Source: JAGPUQ01 sp049325095 (GTDB taxonomy: Bacteria; Pseudomonadota; Gammaproteobacteria; Pseudomonadales; Porticoccaceae). Taken from it: a stretch of 64,000 nucleotides of DNA. The stretch spans positions 1 through 64,000 of the forward strand of contig JBMOPO010000018.1 in assembly GCA_049325095.1 (NCBI GenBank), read 5' to 3'. A program made the translations under genes and the position numbers. Position 1 is the stretch's first letter. Each line of letters opens with the position of its first letter. Positions 34,991 through 43,264 of the stretch are shown here, one piece after another. The notes under the pieces are model-generated. The model saw only the letters and a program-made list of their open reading frames with translations, was not told where the DNA came from and did no database searches.

Positions 34991-35422
34991 TTACAGAAGG
35001 GCGCCGGAAGTGGGGTCGATGAGCACCCATACGCCGAGCGCATCGACGCCATCGACGATGCCGGCGATGCTGCGGGTATTGGTGCCGTTGGTCTTGGCGA
35101 CGGTTTGATCGTCGACCAGGTAGCACTTCTTGCCGATGTCGGCGGCGGTGATCTCATCCGCCGAGGCGCTGTTCGCGTACTGGAAGATGCCGCGCTCGAC
35201 CTCGATGGTGGCCGCGCCGTTGGCGCCGCCGGTGTTGTCGTATTCCTCGGCGAAGCGGCCGAGCGGAACCAGTCCGGTCGCCGTGGTGGCCGGGGCGCAA
35301 TAGCCGCTGGCGTTGAGCACGGCGATGGCGCCGGCGTAGGCGTGCACACCGGCGGCAATGGGATAGCCGCGGGCCAAGCCGGCCCGCTGGCGGGTATTGC
35401 GATTCTGGGTTGCAGCGGTCAT
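34991..35422 (-). CDS. Putative capsid decoration protein
   Basis: 143-aa beta-rich protein between the protease/scaffold and major head genes. It contains YPIAAGVHAYAGAIAVLNASGYCAPA and GIFQYANSASADEITAADIGKKCYLVDDQTV, a pattern shared by small capsid cement or decoration proteins in this genome position. It lacks enzymatic motifs. Assignment by context and composition. Confidence 0.6.
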   Translation of the reverse strand: MTAATQNRNTRQRAGLARGYPIAAGVHAYAGAIAVLNASGYCAPATTATGLVPLGRFAEEYDNTGGANGAATIEVERGIFQYANSASADEITAADIGKKCYLVDDQTVAKTNGTNTRSIAGIVDGVDALGVWVLIDPTSGALL

Positions 35423-35447
35423 GGGTCAGTCCTGGTCGAGGGAATGG

Positions 35448-35987
35448 TCAGGCGTTGGCCTGGCGGTAGGCTTCCGGGCTGATGCCCATGGCCTTGCATA
35501 CCGCGGCCTCTTCCTGGCTGAGCGCGCCGGGCTTGCCGGCATCGCCGTCGGGCTTGCGGCCGCCGGTCTGGGTCGCACCCAGGGCGGCGATGGCCGGGGC
35601 ATCGGCGAGATAGCCCTTGAGGGCGGCCAGGCCCTGGCCGCGCAGCCAGTCGGCGGTGGCCTTGCCGGGAATGCGGCCGGCCGCCAATCCGTCCTCGATG
35701 AGGCGGTCGATCTCGGCCTGATCGCCGCCGGTGCGCAGCGCGGCGATCTGGGCCTGGGCTTCCTCGTACACCGCGCGCGGCACAAACCCGGTCGGAGCCG
35801 TTGCGCCGCTGGCCTTGAGCGCGGCGACAACCGCCGCCGCATCATCGGTCTCGCCCATGCCCAGCGCCTGGCGCACGGCCTGCAGCTGCACTTGCGATTC
35901 CTGGAGCGCGGCAATGGCCGCCTTGATGTCGTCTTCCGTGGCGCCGTCGGCGAGGCCGAGCAGCGCGATCAGCGTGGCGTTATCCAC
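35448..35987 (-). CDS. Internal-start scaffold protein (Mu gpZ type)
   Basis: 179-aa in-frame product that would start at GTG 35987 (VDNATLIALLGLADGATEDDIKAAI), six bases after GAGGAA. It corresponds to the helical scaffold half of the protease gene and begins just after the protease domain. Mu makes its scaffold the same way. Initiation is predicted, not shown. Confidence 0.6.
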   Translation of the reverse strand: MDNATLIALLGLADGATEDDIKAAIAALQESQVQLQAVRQALGMGETDDAAAVVAALKASGATAPTGFVPRAVYEEAQAQIAALRTGGDQAEIDRLIEDGLAAGRIPGKATADWLRGQGLAALKGYLADAPAIAALGATQTGGRKPDGDAGKPGALSQEEAAVCKAMGISPEAYRQANA

Positions 35988-36536
35988 AAGGGGTTCCTCG
36001 GTGGTGGGATCGGCAATGAATGGTGCGGATTGCGGGTCGAGCACCCGACGGGCTGCCGCCAGCGCGGCGGCGCCCAGTTCCTGGTTGAGGGCGGGCGTGT
36101 TGGTCAGCGCCACATGCAGCAGGTCGAGCACCTCGCCGCCGTCGGGGTCGTACACAAAAACGGGGGAGAGATAGCGGTACTCGTCGGCATCGATCGCGGC
36201 GCTCGCGGCCGCGGTCCAGCGCACGGGGCCATACAGCCCATCGGCACGCCATTCGAGCCCGGCGGCGTCGATCCAGCCCGCCGCGGGCGCCGGCTGGCCG
36301 TTGCGCTCGGCCAGCAGCGTCTGATGCTCGTAATCGATGACGATATCGGCGCTGCGCAGCGCGGCCCGGGCGATGATCGCGCGCGCCGCCGGCTCGGACA
36401 GTTGCCAGGGGCCGGCGCCAGCCAGCGCGCCTGCAGGGGCATCGAACCGGCCGGCCGGGATCAGCCGGACCAGGGCGTCGCCGGGGGCGACGCGCAAGGC
36501 GCAGGCGGCGATTCGGGGGGGGTGGCGATTGCTCAT
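35448..36536 (-). CDS. Phage protease with C-terminal scaffold (Mu gpI/gpZ type)
   Basis: 362-aa protein. The N-terminal half is the Mu-type head maturation protease (GDALVRLIPAGRFDAPAG, DIVIDYEHQTLLAERNGQPAPAAGWID, YRYLSPVFVYDPDGGEVLDLLHVALTNTPAL); the VIDYEH and SPVF blocks are the family signatures. The C-terminal half is helical, Ala/Glu-rich scaffold. In Mu the scaffold gpZ is also made separately by internal initiation, and an internal GTG with a good ribosome-binding site exists here at 35987. Confidence 0.88.
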   Translation of the reverse strand: MSNRHPPRIAACALRVAPGDALVRLIPAGRFDAPAGALAGAGPWQLSEPAARAIIARAALRSADIVIDYEHQTLLAERNGQPAPAAGWIDAAGLEWRADGLYGPVRWTAAASAAIDADEYRYLSPVFVYDPDGGEVLDLLHVALTNTPALNQELGAAALAAARRVLDPQSAPFIADPTTEEPLVDNATLIALLGLADGATEDDIKAAIAALQESQVQLQAVRQALGMGETDDAAAVVAALKASGATAPTGFVPRAVYEEAQAQIAALRTGGDQAEIDRLIEDGLAAGRIPGKATADWLRGQGLAALKGYLADAPAIAALGATQTGGRKPDGDAGKPGALSQEEAAVCKAMGISPEAYRQANA

Positions 36537-36721
36537 GGACCCATGGTCGGGCCTGAGCGTGCTGCGGGGGGGTTAAAGCCCTTGTCTGGCCTTATTCCCC
36601 GGGAAGGCCCTGAGCCGCGTTCTACGGCTCGCCGTGGGAGGGTCGGTAGGTATGCCCTACCCTGGCCCGCAATCTTTTTTCCTACGTGTTCCTGCTTAAT
36701 CTAAGGCGTTTAAAAACGATG

Positions 36722-36742
36722 TTTGGGGCGCATCACCCCAAA
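36722..36742 (-). terminator. Candidate intrinsic terminator after the Cys-rich gene
   Basis: TTTGGGG and CCCCAAA form a 7-bp stem with a 7-nt loop spanning the stop codon of the 36733 gene, followed 4 nt later on the minus strand by TTTTT. The 196-bp gap down to the protease gene contains two more small hairpins (GGTAGG/CCTACC, GAGCCG/CGGCTC) and may hold the head-operon promoter, which I could not locate. Confidence 0.45.
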
Positions 36743-37065
36743 GCCGCCTCCTGAGAGTCGATTTCGGGCCCGGAACGGCCTTTGACGTCCTGATAGGGCC
36801 GCACCGGATGCAGCGTGCATTCAATGATGCGGCAATCGCGGATTCTCTGGCGCGGAGCAGTGTCGCAACTGCCCCCGACGCAATCCCAGCACTTCCCATT
36901 GATGGCCAGCCGCAGCGAGCCAGGGTTGCGTTGCGCCCGCTGCACTGGATCCAGCGTCACCGTCACGATGCCGGCATCACGCATGGCGCGCCGGGCTGCG
37001 AGCGCTTTATCCAGGGCGGCTGATCTTCCCCTCGGCAAGGGGTCTCCGGCGGCGGTCGTGTTCAT
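36733..37065 (-). CDS. Cys-rich small phage protein
   Basis: 110-aa protein of a type often found in phages: a basic helical half (RSAALDKALAARRAMRDAG) and a C-terminal metal-binding-like part with CWDCVGGSC and DCRIIECTLHPVRPYQ. The six cysteines suggest a zinc knuckle. I chose ATG 37065 (GGGAGA upstream) over 37092. It lies between the gpG-like and protease genes; its role is unknown. Confidence 0.65.
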   Translation of the reverse strand: MNTTAAGDPLPRGRSAALDKALAARRAMRDAGIVTVTLDPVQRAQRNPGSLRLAINGKCWDCVGGSCDTAPRQRIRDCRIIECTLHPVRPYQDVKGRSGPEIDSQEAALG

Positions 37066-37116
37066 GAATTCTCCCGATTGATGTCTGCCCAATGATAGGT
37101 CACAGGGACTCCTAAA

Positions 37117-37599
37117 TCATCCTTCCTCTATATGCCGTCGGACAATCGCCAGCGCCTCCTGGCGGTCGGCTTCGGACAGCCCGAGCCAGGGCCGGGCCGG
37201 GATGTCGCCCCAGGGGATCGGCGTGCCGCGGCGGGTGCGCCCGCCCGCGCCGCGTGCGAGCCCGAACTGCATCGCGGCCCCATAGGGCCGGTCGGTGCCG
37301 AACACCAGCTCGCGGCCCTGAATCGCCCAGCGCAGCGTGTCGCGCAGCATGGGGGACTGCACCAGGATGCCGAGCGGTCGGCCCTTGGCGGTCTTGCGGG
37401 CGATGGTCACCGGGCTCAGCGGCGCCCAGGGAGCGCCGTCCGGCGCCTGCGCCCGGTCCCAGCGCTGGCGGTGGGCGAGATCGAGGTATTCGCCGATCTG
37501 GCGCTGCGCCGGCGTTGGGTCGCGCACGGCCTGGATGCGCTCCAACAATGCGGCGTCGACGGCCTCGAAGCCGTGGGCGGTCAGCTTTACTCCAGGCAT
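37117..37599 (-). CDS. Phage virion morphogenesis protein (Mu gpG type)
   Basis: 160-aa protein, member of the phage virion morphogenesis family (tail completion or Mu gpG): LDLAHRQRWDRAQAPDGAPWAPLSPVTIARK, then TLRWAIQGRELVFGTDRPYGAAMQFG and WGDIPARPWLGLSEADRQEAL. These are the diagnostic blocks. Length fits. It follows the gpF-like head gene as in Mu, separated by 118 bp carrying a 10-bp inverted repeat. Confidence 0.88.
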   Translation of the reverse strand: MPGVKLTAHGFEAVDAALLERIQAVRDPTPAQRQIGEYLDLAHRQRWDRAQAPDGAPWAPLSPVTIARKTAKGRPLGILVQSPMLRDTLRWAIQGRELVFGTDRPYGAAMQFGLARGAGGRTRRGTPIPWGDIPARPWLGLSEADRQEALAIVRRHIEEG

Positions 37600-37684
37600 C
37601 CTTTACTCCGGTCGTCCGGGTTTCTATACTGGCCGCGCCCATTGTGCGAGCAGTCCCCGCCCGGACCACCACTCCTACGCACAG

Positions 37685-37728
37685 GGCAGCCATGCTGGGG
37701 CGGCGGGATGGCTTTTTTCATGGCTGCC
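37685..37728. repeat. 10-bp inverted repeat between gpF and gpG
   Basis: GGCAGCCATG (37685-37694) and CATGGCTGCC (37719-37728) are perfect complements and the right arm includes the gpF stop codon. A nested AGCCAT/ATGGCT followed by T6 is also present on the plus strand. Confidence 0.6.
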
Positions 37729-38965
37729 GGCGATACAGCCGGACGCCGTTGCGAAATCTGGCGACCTCCCCCGCATGGTCTGGATGCTCCTGGTAGGTAG
37801 TGACGCCGCTCCAGCCGGCGCGCCCCCACTCGAACACGGCGATCCCCGGCTGGTCTTGCCCCTCGACCTGGTATTGCGCGACGTATCGGCGCCGCAGTGA
37901 CGGGCGTGACGCCGCCCGCTGCCACTCCACCGCCGCCCAGATCTCGTCGGGGTCGCGCAATGCCGCCGCCAGCAGTGGCATGTATCGGCCGCGGTCGCGC
38001 TTGTCGGCCTTCCAGCGCCCATCCGGACCCTGAAAAAGCGCTTCCGACAGCAGCATCGGCTCCCCTGTGACATCGGTGAACAGCACCGGCTTGCCGACGC
38101 TGGCGCCGAACGGCTGCAGGAACGCCTCGGCGTAGTCCTTCGGCGGCAGCCCGGCCGGCAGCAGGTCGCCGGCGAAGCGGCGTGGAGCGGGCAGCGGGTC
38201 GCGCGCCGGACGGTCGGGGAAGGTGCGCCCCGGCAGGCCGCGCACCGGGGCGTCGAGCAGCGGCGGGGTATCGGCGACGATGCGGCTCGCGCCCGGGCGG
38301 TACTCGAAGCCGGGGTCGATGCCCTTGGGCACCCGCACCGTGCGTGGATCGGGCCCCAGCACGCCGATGGTGCGGTCCTCCCATTGCGTGGGCGGGGCGC
38401 TGGCGCGGACCTTCAGGTTCATGCGCTCCACGTCCGCCGGCGACAGCGTGAACTTCTTGCAGGTGCAGCCCCAGCCGTTCTGCGGCGACCAGATGTCCCA
38501 CCAGGGATCGTCCAGGGGCAGCACGGTGCCATCGAGGGCGAGGTGTTCGGGGCGCGGGTCGACGCTGCCGCCGTGGCGATAGAGGCCGTAGGGCCGCGCC
38601 TTGCGCATCTCCGGATCCGCCATCTGCGCCTCGCGGCCGGCGTTGTAGCTCTGGCGCAGATTGGTCTCGTAGATGACGCGGGTGCGCCAGCCGCGCCCGC
38701 CCTTGTAGGCCCAGCCGTGGCGGGCGACGATATCATCGAAGTCGCGGCGGAAGTCCTCGATGCCCCGACCCTCGGTGATGAACCTGTCGATCGCCGCCTG
38801 AAAATCCTCGACGATGGCCATGCGATTGGCGCCCGCCACCACGGCGACATGATCATGCTCGGCCGCATAGACGTCGGCCCAGGAGCCGGTGGGCAGCGGC
38901 ACCTTGGACCGATAGAAGTCGATCTGCTCCTGAAACGGCAGCGAGCCGTAGTCGGCCGAACTCAC
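37718..38965 (-). CDS. Head morphogenesis protein (Mu gpF type) with PBECR2-like nuclease domain
   Basis: 415-aa protein. The N-terminal ~190 residues are the Mu gpF/SPP1 gp7 minor head domain (GWAYKGGRGWRTRVIYETNLRQSYNAGR, WDIWSPQNGWGCTCKK). The C-terminal ~150 residues match the barnase/EndoU/colicin-like PBECR2 fold: KPVLFTDVTGEPMLLSEALF, RGRYMPLLAAALRDPDEIWAAVEW, a RRRYVAQY strand and AVFEWGRAGWSGVTTY. Such fusions may deliver a nuclease with the DNA, or process DNA during packaging. No immunity gene is evident beside it. Nuclease activity is inferred from the fold only. Confidence 0.82.
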   Translation of the reverse strand: MSSADYGSLPFQEQIDFYRSKVPLPTGSWADVYAAEHDHVAVVAGANRMAIVEDFQAAIDRFITEGRGIEDFRRDFDDIVARHGWAYKGGRGWRTRVIYETNLRQSYNAGREAQMADPEMRKARPYGLYRHGGSVDPRPEHLALDGTVLPLDDPWWDIWSPQNGWGCTCKKFTLSPADVERMNLKVRASAPPTQWEDRTIGVLGPDPRTVRVPKGIDPGFEYRPGASRIVADTPPLLDAPVRGLPGRTFPDRPARDPLPAPRRFAGDLLPAGLPPKDYAEAFLQPFGASVGKPVLFTDVTGEPMLLSEALFQGPDGRWKADKRDRGRYMPLLAAALRDPDEIWAAVEWQRAASRPSLRRRYVAQYQVEGQDQPGIAVFEWGRAGWSGVTTYQEHPDHAGEVARFRNGVRLYRRQP

Positions 38966-38967
38966 CG

Positions 38968-40539
38968 TCAGAGACCTTCCGTCAGGTCATAGCGCCCGGC
39001 CAGGTGCGCCGCGGCGAGGGCGTCGCCCATCACCTGCGCAAAGCGCGCGGCGGGCAGATCCGGCAGCAACTCCACCAGGCGGTCGCGCAGATCCTCCAGG
39101 CTGTCCGCCTTGTCGACCAGGCCACGGATCGCCTCCACCCAGGGCTCCAGCGCCGCATCGGCCTCGCGGGCCAGCCGCTCGGTCTGCGCGGCGATGGCGT
39201 CCTGATCCGGTGCCGGCAGCGCCTTGAGCGCGCCCAGCCCGCGGCGCAGGGCGCCGGTGGCGAAGAGGGGCGATGCCGCCGGGGGTCGCTCGAGCACCTC
39301 GTCGGTGTCGCCGGCGACCGGGATCCCGCTGCGCTCGTGCACCCACCATTTGGGGATCCGCATGCCGAGGTCGACGAACACCGGCAGGCTCTGGGACAGG
39401 GTCCCGAAATCCTCGGTTTCGACGGTTTCGAGATAGAACCGGGGCGCCCGGCGGCGGTCGGCGATACCGAAGTTCAGCGCCGCCATGGGCCAGAGGATGT
39501 CGCGCCCGATGGTGCCGGCATACTGGCGCGCGTCGCTGCGGATCAGACTCTGCTGAGCGCGCTCGTGCACATTGCCGAGCGCATTGGTGTTCGTCCCCTC
39601 GCCGGTGCCGCTGGTCAGCGTCCCGCCCAGGATCGCCTTGGCCTTGGCACGCTCGCACCAGTTGATCATTGCCTCGAATACGTCGGCGCGGCCGTCGGCG
39701 GCGGCGAGGTAGTCGATGCGCATGCCCTCGGGGATGATGCCGGCGGCGTTGCTGCCCAGGTTCACCACCGCGCGCAGCAGGGTGGCTTTCTCCTGGTCGC
39801 TGGCGTTGCGCGGGTAGCTGCCCACCCGGGCCGGCATGCCGTAGATCTCCAGCAGCTGGGCGAGATCGCCGAGCGCGTAGTTCTGGAACAGGTAGGGCCA
39901 GGCGAGCATGCGCCCCAGGCCGGCGCGGGCGATGTAACCTGGCTTGGCCTTGTGCCGGTGCTGCACCCAGCCCAGCGGCCACAGGGCCGCGCCGGTGGCG
40001 CTGAAATCGCGCAGGGTGATGCAGTCCTGGTCGTGCGGGTGCAGCCGGAACCAGCCGTGCGGCCGCAGGATGGGCTGCTCGATGTAGCGCTCCGCACCGT
40101 CACGCGCCCAGGGCAGTTCGAGGTTGGCCCAGCCGTGGCCGATCGCGGCACCCATCTCCAGCACCAGCACCTCGACGTCGAGCCCGGCGAACACCGCCGC
40201 GGCCTGCTCGGCGGCCCGCTTCTCGACCGGGGTGGGGTTGTCCGGCGGCACGATCTGCCATTCCAGCTCGGCGGCCAACTGGCGGCGCTTGGCCAGATCG
40301 GCGCCAATCTGCGCGTCTTTTTCTTCCATGTCGTCGAACAGCTCGCCCTGCGCCTTGAGGTCGCCCTGCTCGGCGTCCTCGAGGATCTGATACAGCTTCG
40401 CCGGGGTCAGGCCCTTGCTCGGGTGCTGGGCGAATTCGCGCTTGAGCTGCGCGCTCCAGGCGGTCGCTTCGGACTGGGCCTCGTCGAGCGCCCGGCCGTC
40501 GCCGCCCCACAGCACCTTGATGATGTCGCGCAGGCCCAT
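38968..40539 (-). CDS. DUF935 portal protein (Mu gp29 type)
   Basis: 523-aa protein forming the head portal through which DNA enters and leaves. Family blocks: LTPAKLYQILEDAEQGDLKAQGELFDDMEEKDAQIGADLAKRR at the N-terminus, GWANLELPW, IYGMPARVGSYP and LGGTLTSGTGEGTNTNALGNVH. Length is close to Mu gp29 (about 512 aa). It starts 11 bp after the holin gene and ends 2 bp before gpF. Confidence 0.92.
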   Translation of the reverse strand: MGLRDIIKVLWGGDGRALDEAQSEATAWSAQLKREFAQHPSKGLTPAKLYQILEDAEQGDLKAQGELFDDMEEKDAQIGADLAKRRQLAAELEWQIVPPDNPTPVEKRAAEQAAAVFAGLDVEVLVLEMGAAIGHGWANLELPWARDGAERYIEQPILRPHGWFRLHPHDQDCITLRDFSATGAALWPLGWVQHRHKAKPGYIARAGLGRMLAWPYLFQNYALGDLAQLLEIYGMPARVGSYPRNASDQEKATLLRAVVNLGSNAAGIIPEGMRIDYLAAADGRADVFEAMINWCERAKAKAILGGTLTSGTGEGTNTNALGNVHERAQQSLIRSDARQYAGTIGRDILWPMAALNFGIADRRRAPRFYLETVETEDFGTLSQSLPVFVDLGMRIPKWWVHERSGIPVAGDTDEVLERPPAASPLFATGALRRGLGALKALPAPDQDAIAAQTERLAREADAALEPWVEAIRGLVDKADSLEDLRDRLVELLPDLPAARFAQVMGDALAAAHLAGRYDLTEGL

Positions 40540-40550
40540 TTCTTACCTCC

Positions 40551-40958
40551 TCAGGACTTTCCGCCCAGGACGGTGGCGACCTTCTCGGCGGAGCGGCCGG
40601 CGACGTAGCCGCCCACGCCGATGGTCATGAGATCCCACAGCCGGTCCGGCAGATCCAACACCGGGGCGGTGGCGGCGCCGAACAGGGCGTTGATGTAGGG
40701 CGCCACCAGGTAGTTGTTGGCGACGATGGCCACGATGGTGAGCATCAGAATCGGGCGCCAGTTGCGCTGCAGCCAGCTCGCGCCCTGCGCTTCCGCCGTG
40801 ATGATCTCCACCGCACCCTTCAGTTCGGCGCCGGATTGGCCGATCAACTGGGTGGTGAGCTCGGCGCGGAGTTTGTCGGCCTGGTCCTTGTCGGGTACGG
40901 CGCGATCGATGACCTTGCCGAGCAGCTCGGAGATGGCCGGGATGAGCGCAGCAATCAT
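40551..40958 (-). CDS. Phage holin, 3-TM family (first copy)
   Basis: 135-aa protein, paralogue of the one at 20773-21183. The N-terminal amphipathic part (LLGKVIDRAVPDKDQADKLRAELTTQLI) is followed by RNWRPILMLTIVAIVANNYLVAPY and LMTIGVGGYVAGRSAEKV. It sits between the terminase and portal genes, not next to the GH108 endolysin, which is 3 kb upstream. The family is known from gene transfer agents and phages as holins. Confidence 0.8.
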   Translation of the reverse strand: MIAALIPAISELLGKVIDRAVPDKDQADKLRAELTTQLIGQSGAELKGAVEIITAEAQGASWLQRNWRPILMLTIVAIVANNYLVAPYINALFGAATAPVLDLPDRLWDLMTIGVGGYVAGRSAEKVATVLGGKS

Positions 40959-40974
40959 GGGGTCGTCCTCTGGA

Positions 40975-41118
40975 TTACGTGGGCCGGGCTTCGGCTCGGT
41001 CCTCGCGGGCCGTTGTCGCAATGCCCCCCGCCGGCAGCGGATAACAGGAAAACAGCAGCCCGCCCAGCACCAGGGCCGTGAGCATCAGCATCGAGCGCAG
41101 CGCTGCCAGCAGCGTCAT
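40975..41118 (-). CDS. Small predicted membrane/lipoprotein, possible spanin
   Basis: 47-aa peptide with an N-terminal hydrophobic segment (MLMLTALVLGGLLFSC) that could be a lipoprotein signal (LFSC), leaving a short Pro-containing tail (CYPLPAGG). It lies between terminase and holin, overlapping neither holin nor the main terminase core. Outer spanins (Rz1) are small lipoproteins near holins, so this is a candidate, but the lipobox is imperfect and no inner spanin is visible. Confidence 0.45.
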   Translation of the reverse strand: MTLLAALRSMLMLTALVLGGLLFSCYPLPAGGIATTAREDRAEARPT

Positions 41119-41122
41119 GCGC

Positions 41123-42703
41123 TCACCAGGCACCGCGCCCCGCCGCAGCGGGGTGGTCGGTATCGCTGCCGGGGGCCTGCCAGCGCCCGGCTGCGCGCGG
41201 CGCCGGGGTGAAGTCGAGCACCACCGCATCCTCGAAGCTCGCGGCGTAGGCCAGACAGAGCGCCACCGCGGCGTCGCCGTGGCGCTGTTCCCCTTGCGAC
41301 TGGGTATTGCCGTCGGGGATGCGCGGGATGCCCCGCACCACCTGAATCGCGCGCAGGTCCCCGGCGACGGCGTCATCGCGCGGGATCTCGATCAGCCCGT
41401 CCTCGAACGCGGCGCGGAATTTGGGCATGTGCTCCAGGTACCAGCCCTGCGAGAGCATCACCTCGTCCACGGTGTCGGCGCCGTAGCGGAAGCGCGCCTG
41501 CTCGGCCAGGTACTGGCCGTTGCCGCGGGCGTCGAGCTTGGCCTTGCACAGCCGCGGCAGGCGATCGCACAGGTAATAGAGGATCTGCTCTTGCTGGCGG
41601 AACGGCACGTTGCGCAGCTCGACGATGAACGGCACCCGGCGCACCAGGTTGGTCTCGACCGCCATGGGCGCCAGCACCGTGAGGTCGCCCGACCGGGCGA
41701 AGTCCTCGCCCAGGGCATGGCGGCGGGCGGGGTCGAGCTGCTCCAGCAGCGGCAGCAGGTGCCGGGCGCACCAGTCGCGGATCTCGGCCTCGCGCAGGTG
41801 CTCCGGCCAGGTGTTGAACTCGGCGCTGCCGGTGTAGCGCAGCACCGGCGCCGGCACCATGCGCGCCTCGACCAGTGCGCGCGACAGATAGGCGCCGCCG
41901 CCCCGTTTGGGCACGCAGTAGTATTCTTCCTGGGCGTCCTCGGTGGAGGCGGTGTTCTTGAGCAGCCCCTTGACCCAGTCGGCCTCGCGCTCGGGCGTCC
42001 AGGGTTGCCGCGTGATCTGGCAGATGCGCCGGTAGAGGCCCTGGGCGCAGGCGTCATCCAGGGTGATGCGGTGCACCGAGTAGTCCTTGCGTCCCGCGCG
42101 GCTGTCGTTGATCAACTCGGCGAACAGGTTGTCGACCCCGTTGTGGGTGCTGATCAGCCGCACCTTGGCGCCCCACATGGTCAGCGCGAGCGCGGCCTTG
42201 AGCACCTCGGCCAGGCGCTCGTGGAAGGCCGCCTCGTCGATGGTCACATTGCCCTGCATGCCGCGCAGGTTCTTGGGGTTCGACGACAGCGCCTGCACCT
42301 TGAAGCCGCTGGCGAAGCGCACCACGTAGGTGAGGATGTCGCGATCCTCATCGGCGATCACTTCCTCGCGGATCTCGCCCGCAGCCTGGTGAAAGGCCAG
42401 CGCCCACATGGCGACCGCCTCGATGAACTCCTGCGCCATCTCCTTGTTGGAGCCGATATAGAAATGATTGCAGCCGCCGGCCGAGCGGGCCGCGCCCGCG
42501 GTCAGGGCGGCATCGGCCGCTTCCGCCCAGGTCAGCCCGGTGCGGCGGCTCTTTTCGGCGATCTTGAGGGGGGCAGGGTCGGCCACCCAGGCGCGCTGGT
42601 AGGGCAGCAGCACCTCGCCTTCGTCGTATTCGCGGAACCAGCCGGGCGCATTGACCGTGGTCTCGCCCAGGGGCTGGCCGAAGGCCGGGATCGGCGCGCT
42701 CAT
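41123..42703 (-). CDS. Terminase large subunit (Mu gp28 type)
   Basis: 526-aa DNA-packaging motor. Recognisable: an early basic KSRRTGLTWAEA in place of a classical P-loop, NHFYIGSNKEMAQEFI, a Walker B-like NVTIDEAAFHE, RLISTHNG (coupling motif), and nuclease-region aspartates in DFARSGDLTVLAPM and LDARGNGQYLAEQA. These match the Mu gp28 family, which packages headful DNA from one end of the integrated element into host flank. It overlaps the small terminase gene by 4 bp. Confidence 0.9.
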   Translation of the reverse strand: MSAPIPAFGQPLGETTVNAPGWFREYDEGEVLLPYQRAWVADPAPLKIAEKSRRTGLTWAEAADAALTAGAARSAGGCNHFYIGSNKEMAQEFIEAVAMWALAFHQAAGEIREEVIADEDRDILTYVVRFASGFKVQALSSNPKNLRGMQGNVTIDEAAFHERLAEVLKAALALTMWGAKVRLISTHNGVDNLFAELINDSRAGRKDYSVHRITLDDACAQGLYRRICQITRQPWTPEREADWVKGLLKNTASTEDAQEEYYCVPKRGGGAYLSRALVEARMVPAPVLRYTGSAEFNTWPEHLREAEIRDWCARHLLPLLEQLDPARRHALGEDFARSGDLTVLAPMAVETNLVRRVPFIVELRNVPFRQQEQILYYLCDRLPRLCKAKLDARGNGQYLAEQARFRYGADTVDEVMLSQGWYLEHMPKFRAAFEDGLIEIPRDDAVAGDLRAIQVVRGIPRIPDGNTQSQGEQRHGDAAVALCLAYAASFEDAVVLDFTPAPRAAGRWQAPGSDTDHPAAAGRGAW

Positions 42704-43260
42704 GCGGCGATCCCCAGGATCTTGTCCTTGATGCGCTGCACCGCCTCGGCGCTCAGTCCCTGCTCGTGCGCCGCGGCCTCGGCCTGCTCGACCGCCTGCT
42801 CCGCGAACGCCTTGCGGATCTCTTTCTCGCGCTTGGTGTTCATCTCGGCCGAGCGCGCCAGGCGCTGGATCGACAGCGTGACATCCTTCATCAGCGCCGG
42901 GTCGAACAGCTCGTCATCGTCCGTTTCCGAGGCTTTCAAGGCGTATTTGAACAGCGCGCCCTGCATCATCTCGACCACCAGCTGCAACACGTCGCTGGCC
43001 GGTTCATCGCCGAAGCGGGCCATCCAGGCGTTGGCCACCTCGCGGGTCTCGCGCAGCTTGGCGCCCACCGTCTCCATGCGCGTGGCATAGCGGTTGAGGC
43101 CGCTGCGGCTGAGCGGCGCCTCCGCCAGGCGGTTGATGTGGTCGAGAATCTCCTGCTGGGTATGGCGACCGTCGCGCAACAGGCGGTCGAGCGTCTGCCG
43201 CACTTCCGGCGCGAGCTGATCGACCCGGGAAGGACGGCCCCGCGTGCGGCGTTCGCCCAT
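42700..43260 (-). CDS. DUF3486 protein (Mu gp27 type, small terminase candidate)
   Basis: 186-aa helical protein. GRPSRVDQLAPEVRQTLDRLLRDGRHTQQEILDHIN is the DUF3486 N-terminus with a helix-turn-helix-like section (LSRSGLNRYATRME). The C-terminal half is Glu/Lys/Ala-rich. In Mu-like phages this gene precedes the large terminase and is thought to be the small subunit. It is co-translated with the large subunit (4-bp overlap). Confidence 0.85.
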   Translation of the reverse strand: MGERRTRGRPSRVDQLAPEVRQTLDRLLRDGRHTQQEILDHINRLAEAPLSRSGLNRYATRMETVGAKLRETREVANAWMARFGDEPASDVLQLVVEMMQGALFKYALKASETDDDELFDPALMKDVTLSIQRLARSAEMNTKREKEIRKAFAEQAVEQAEAAAHEQGLSAEAVQRIKDKILGIAA

Positions 43261-43264
43261 GGCG

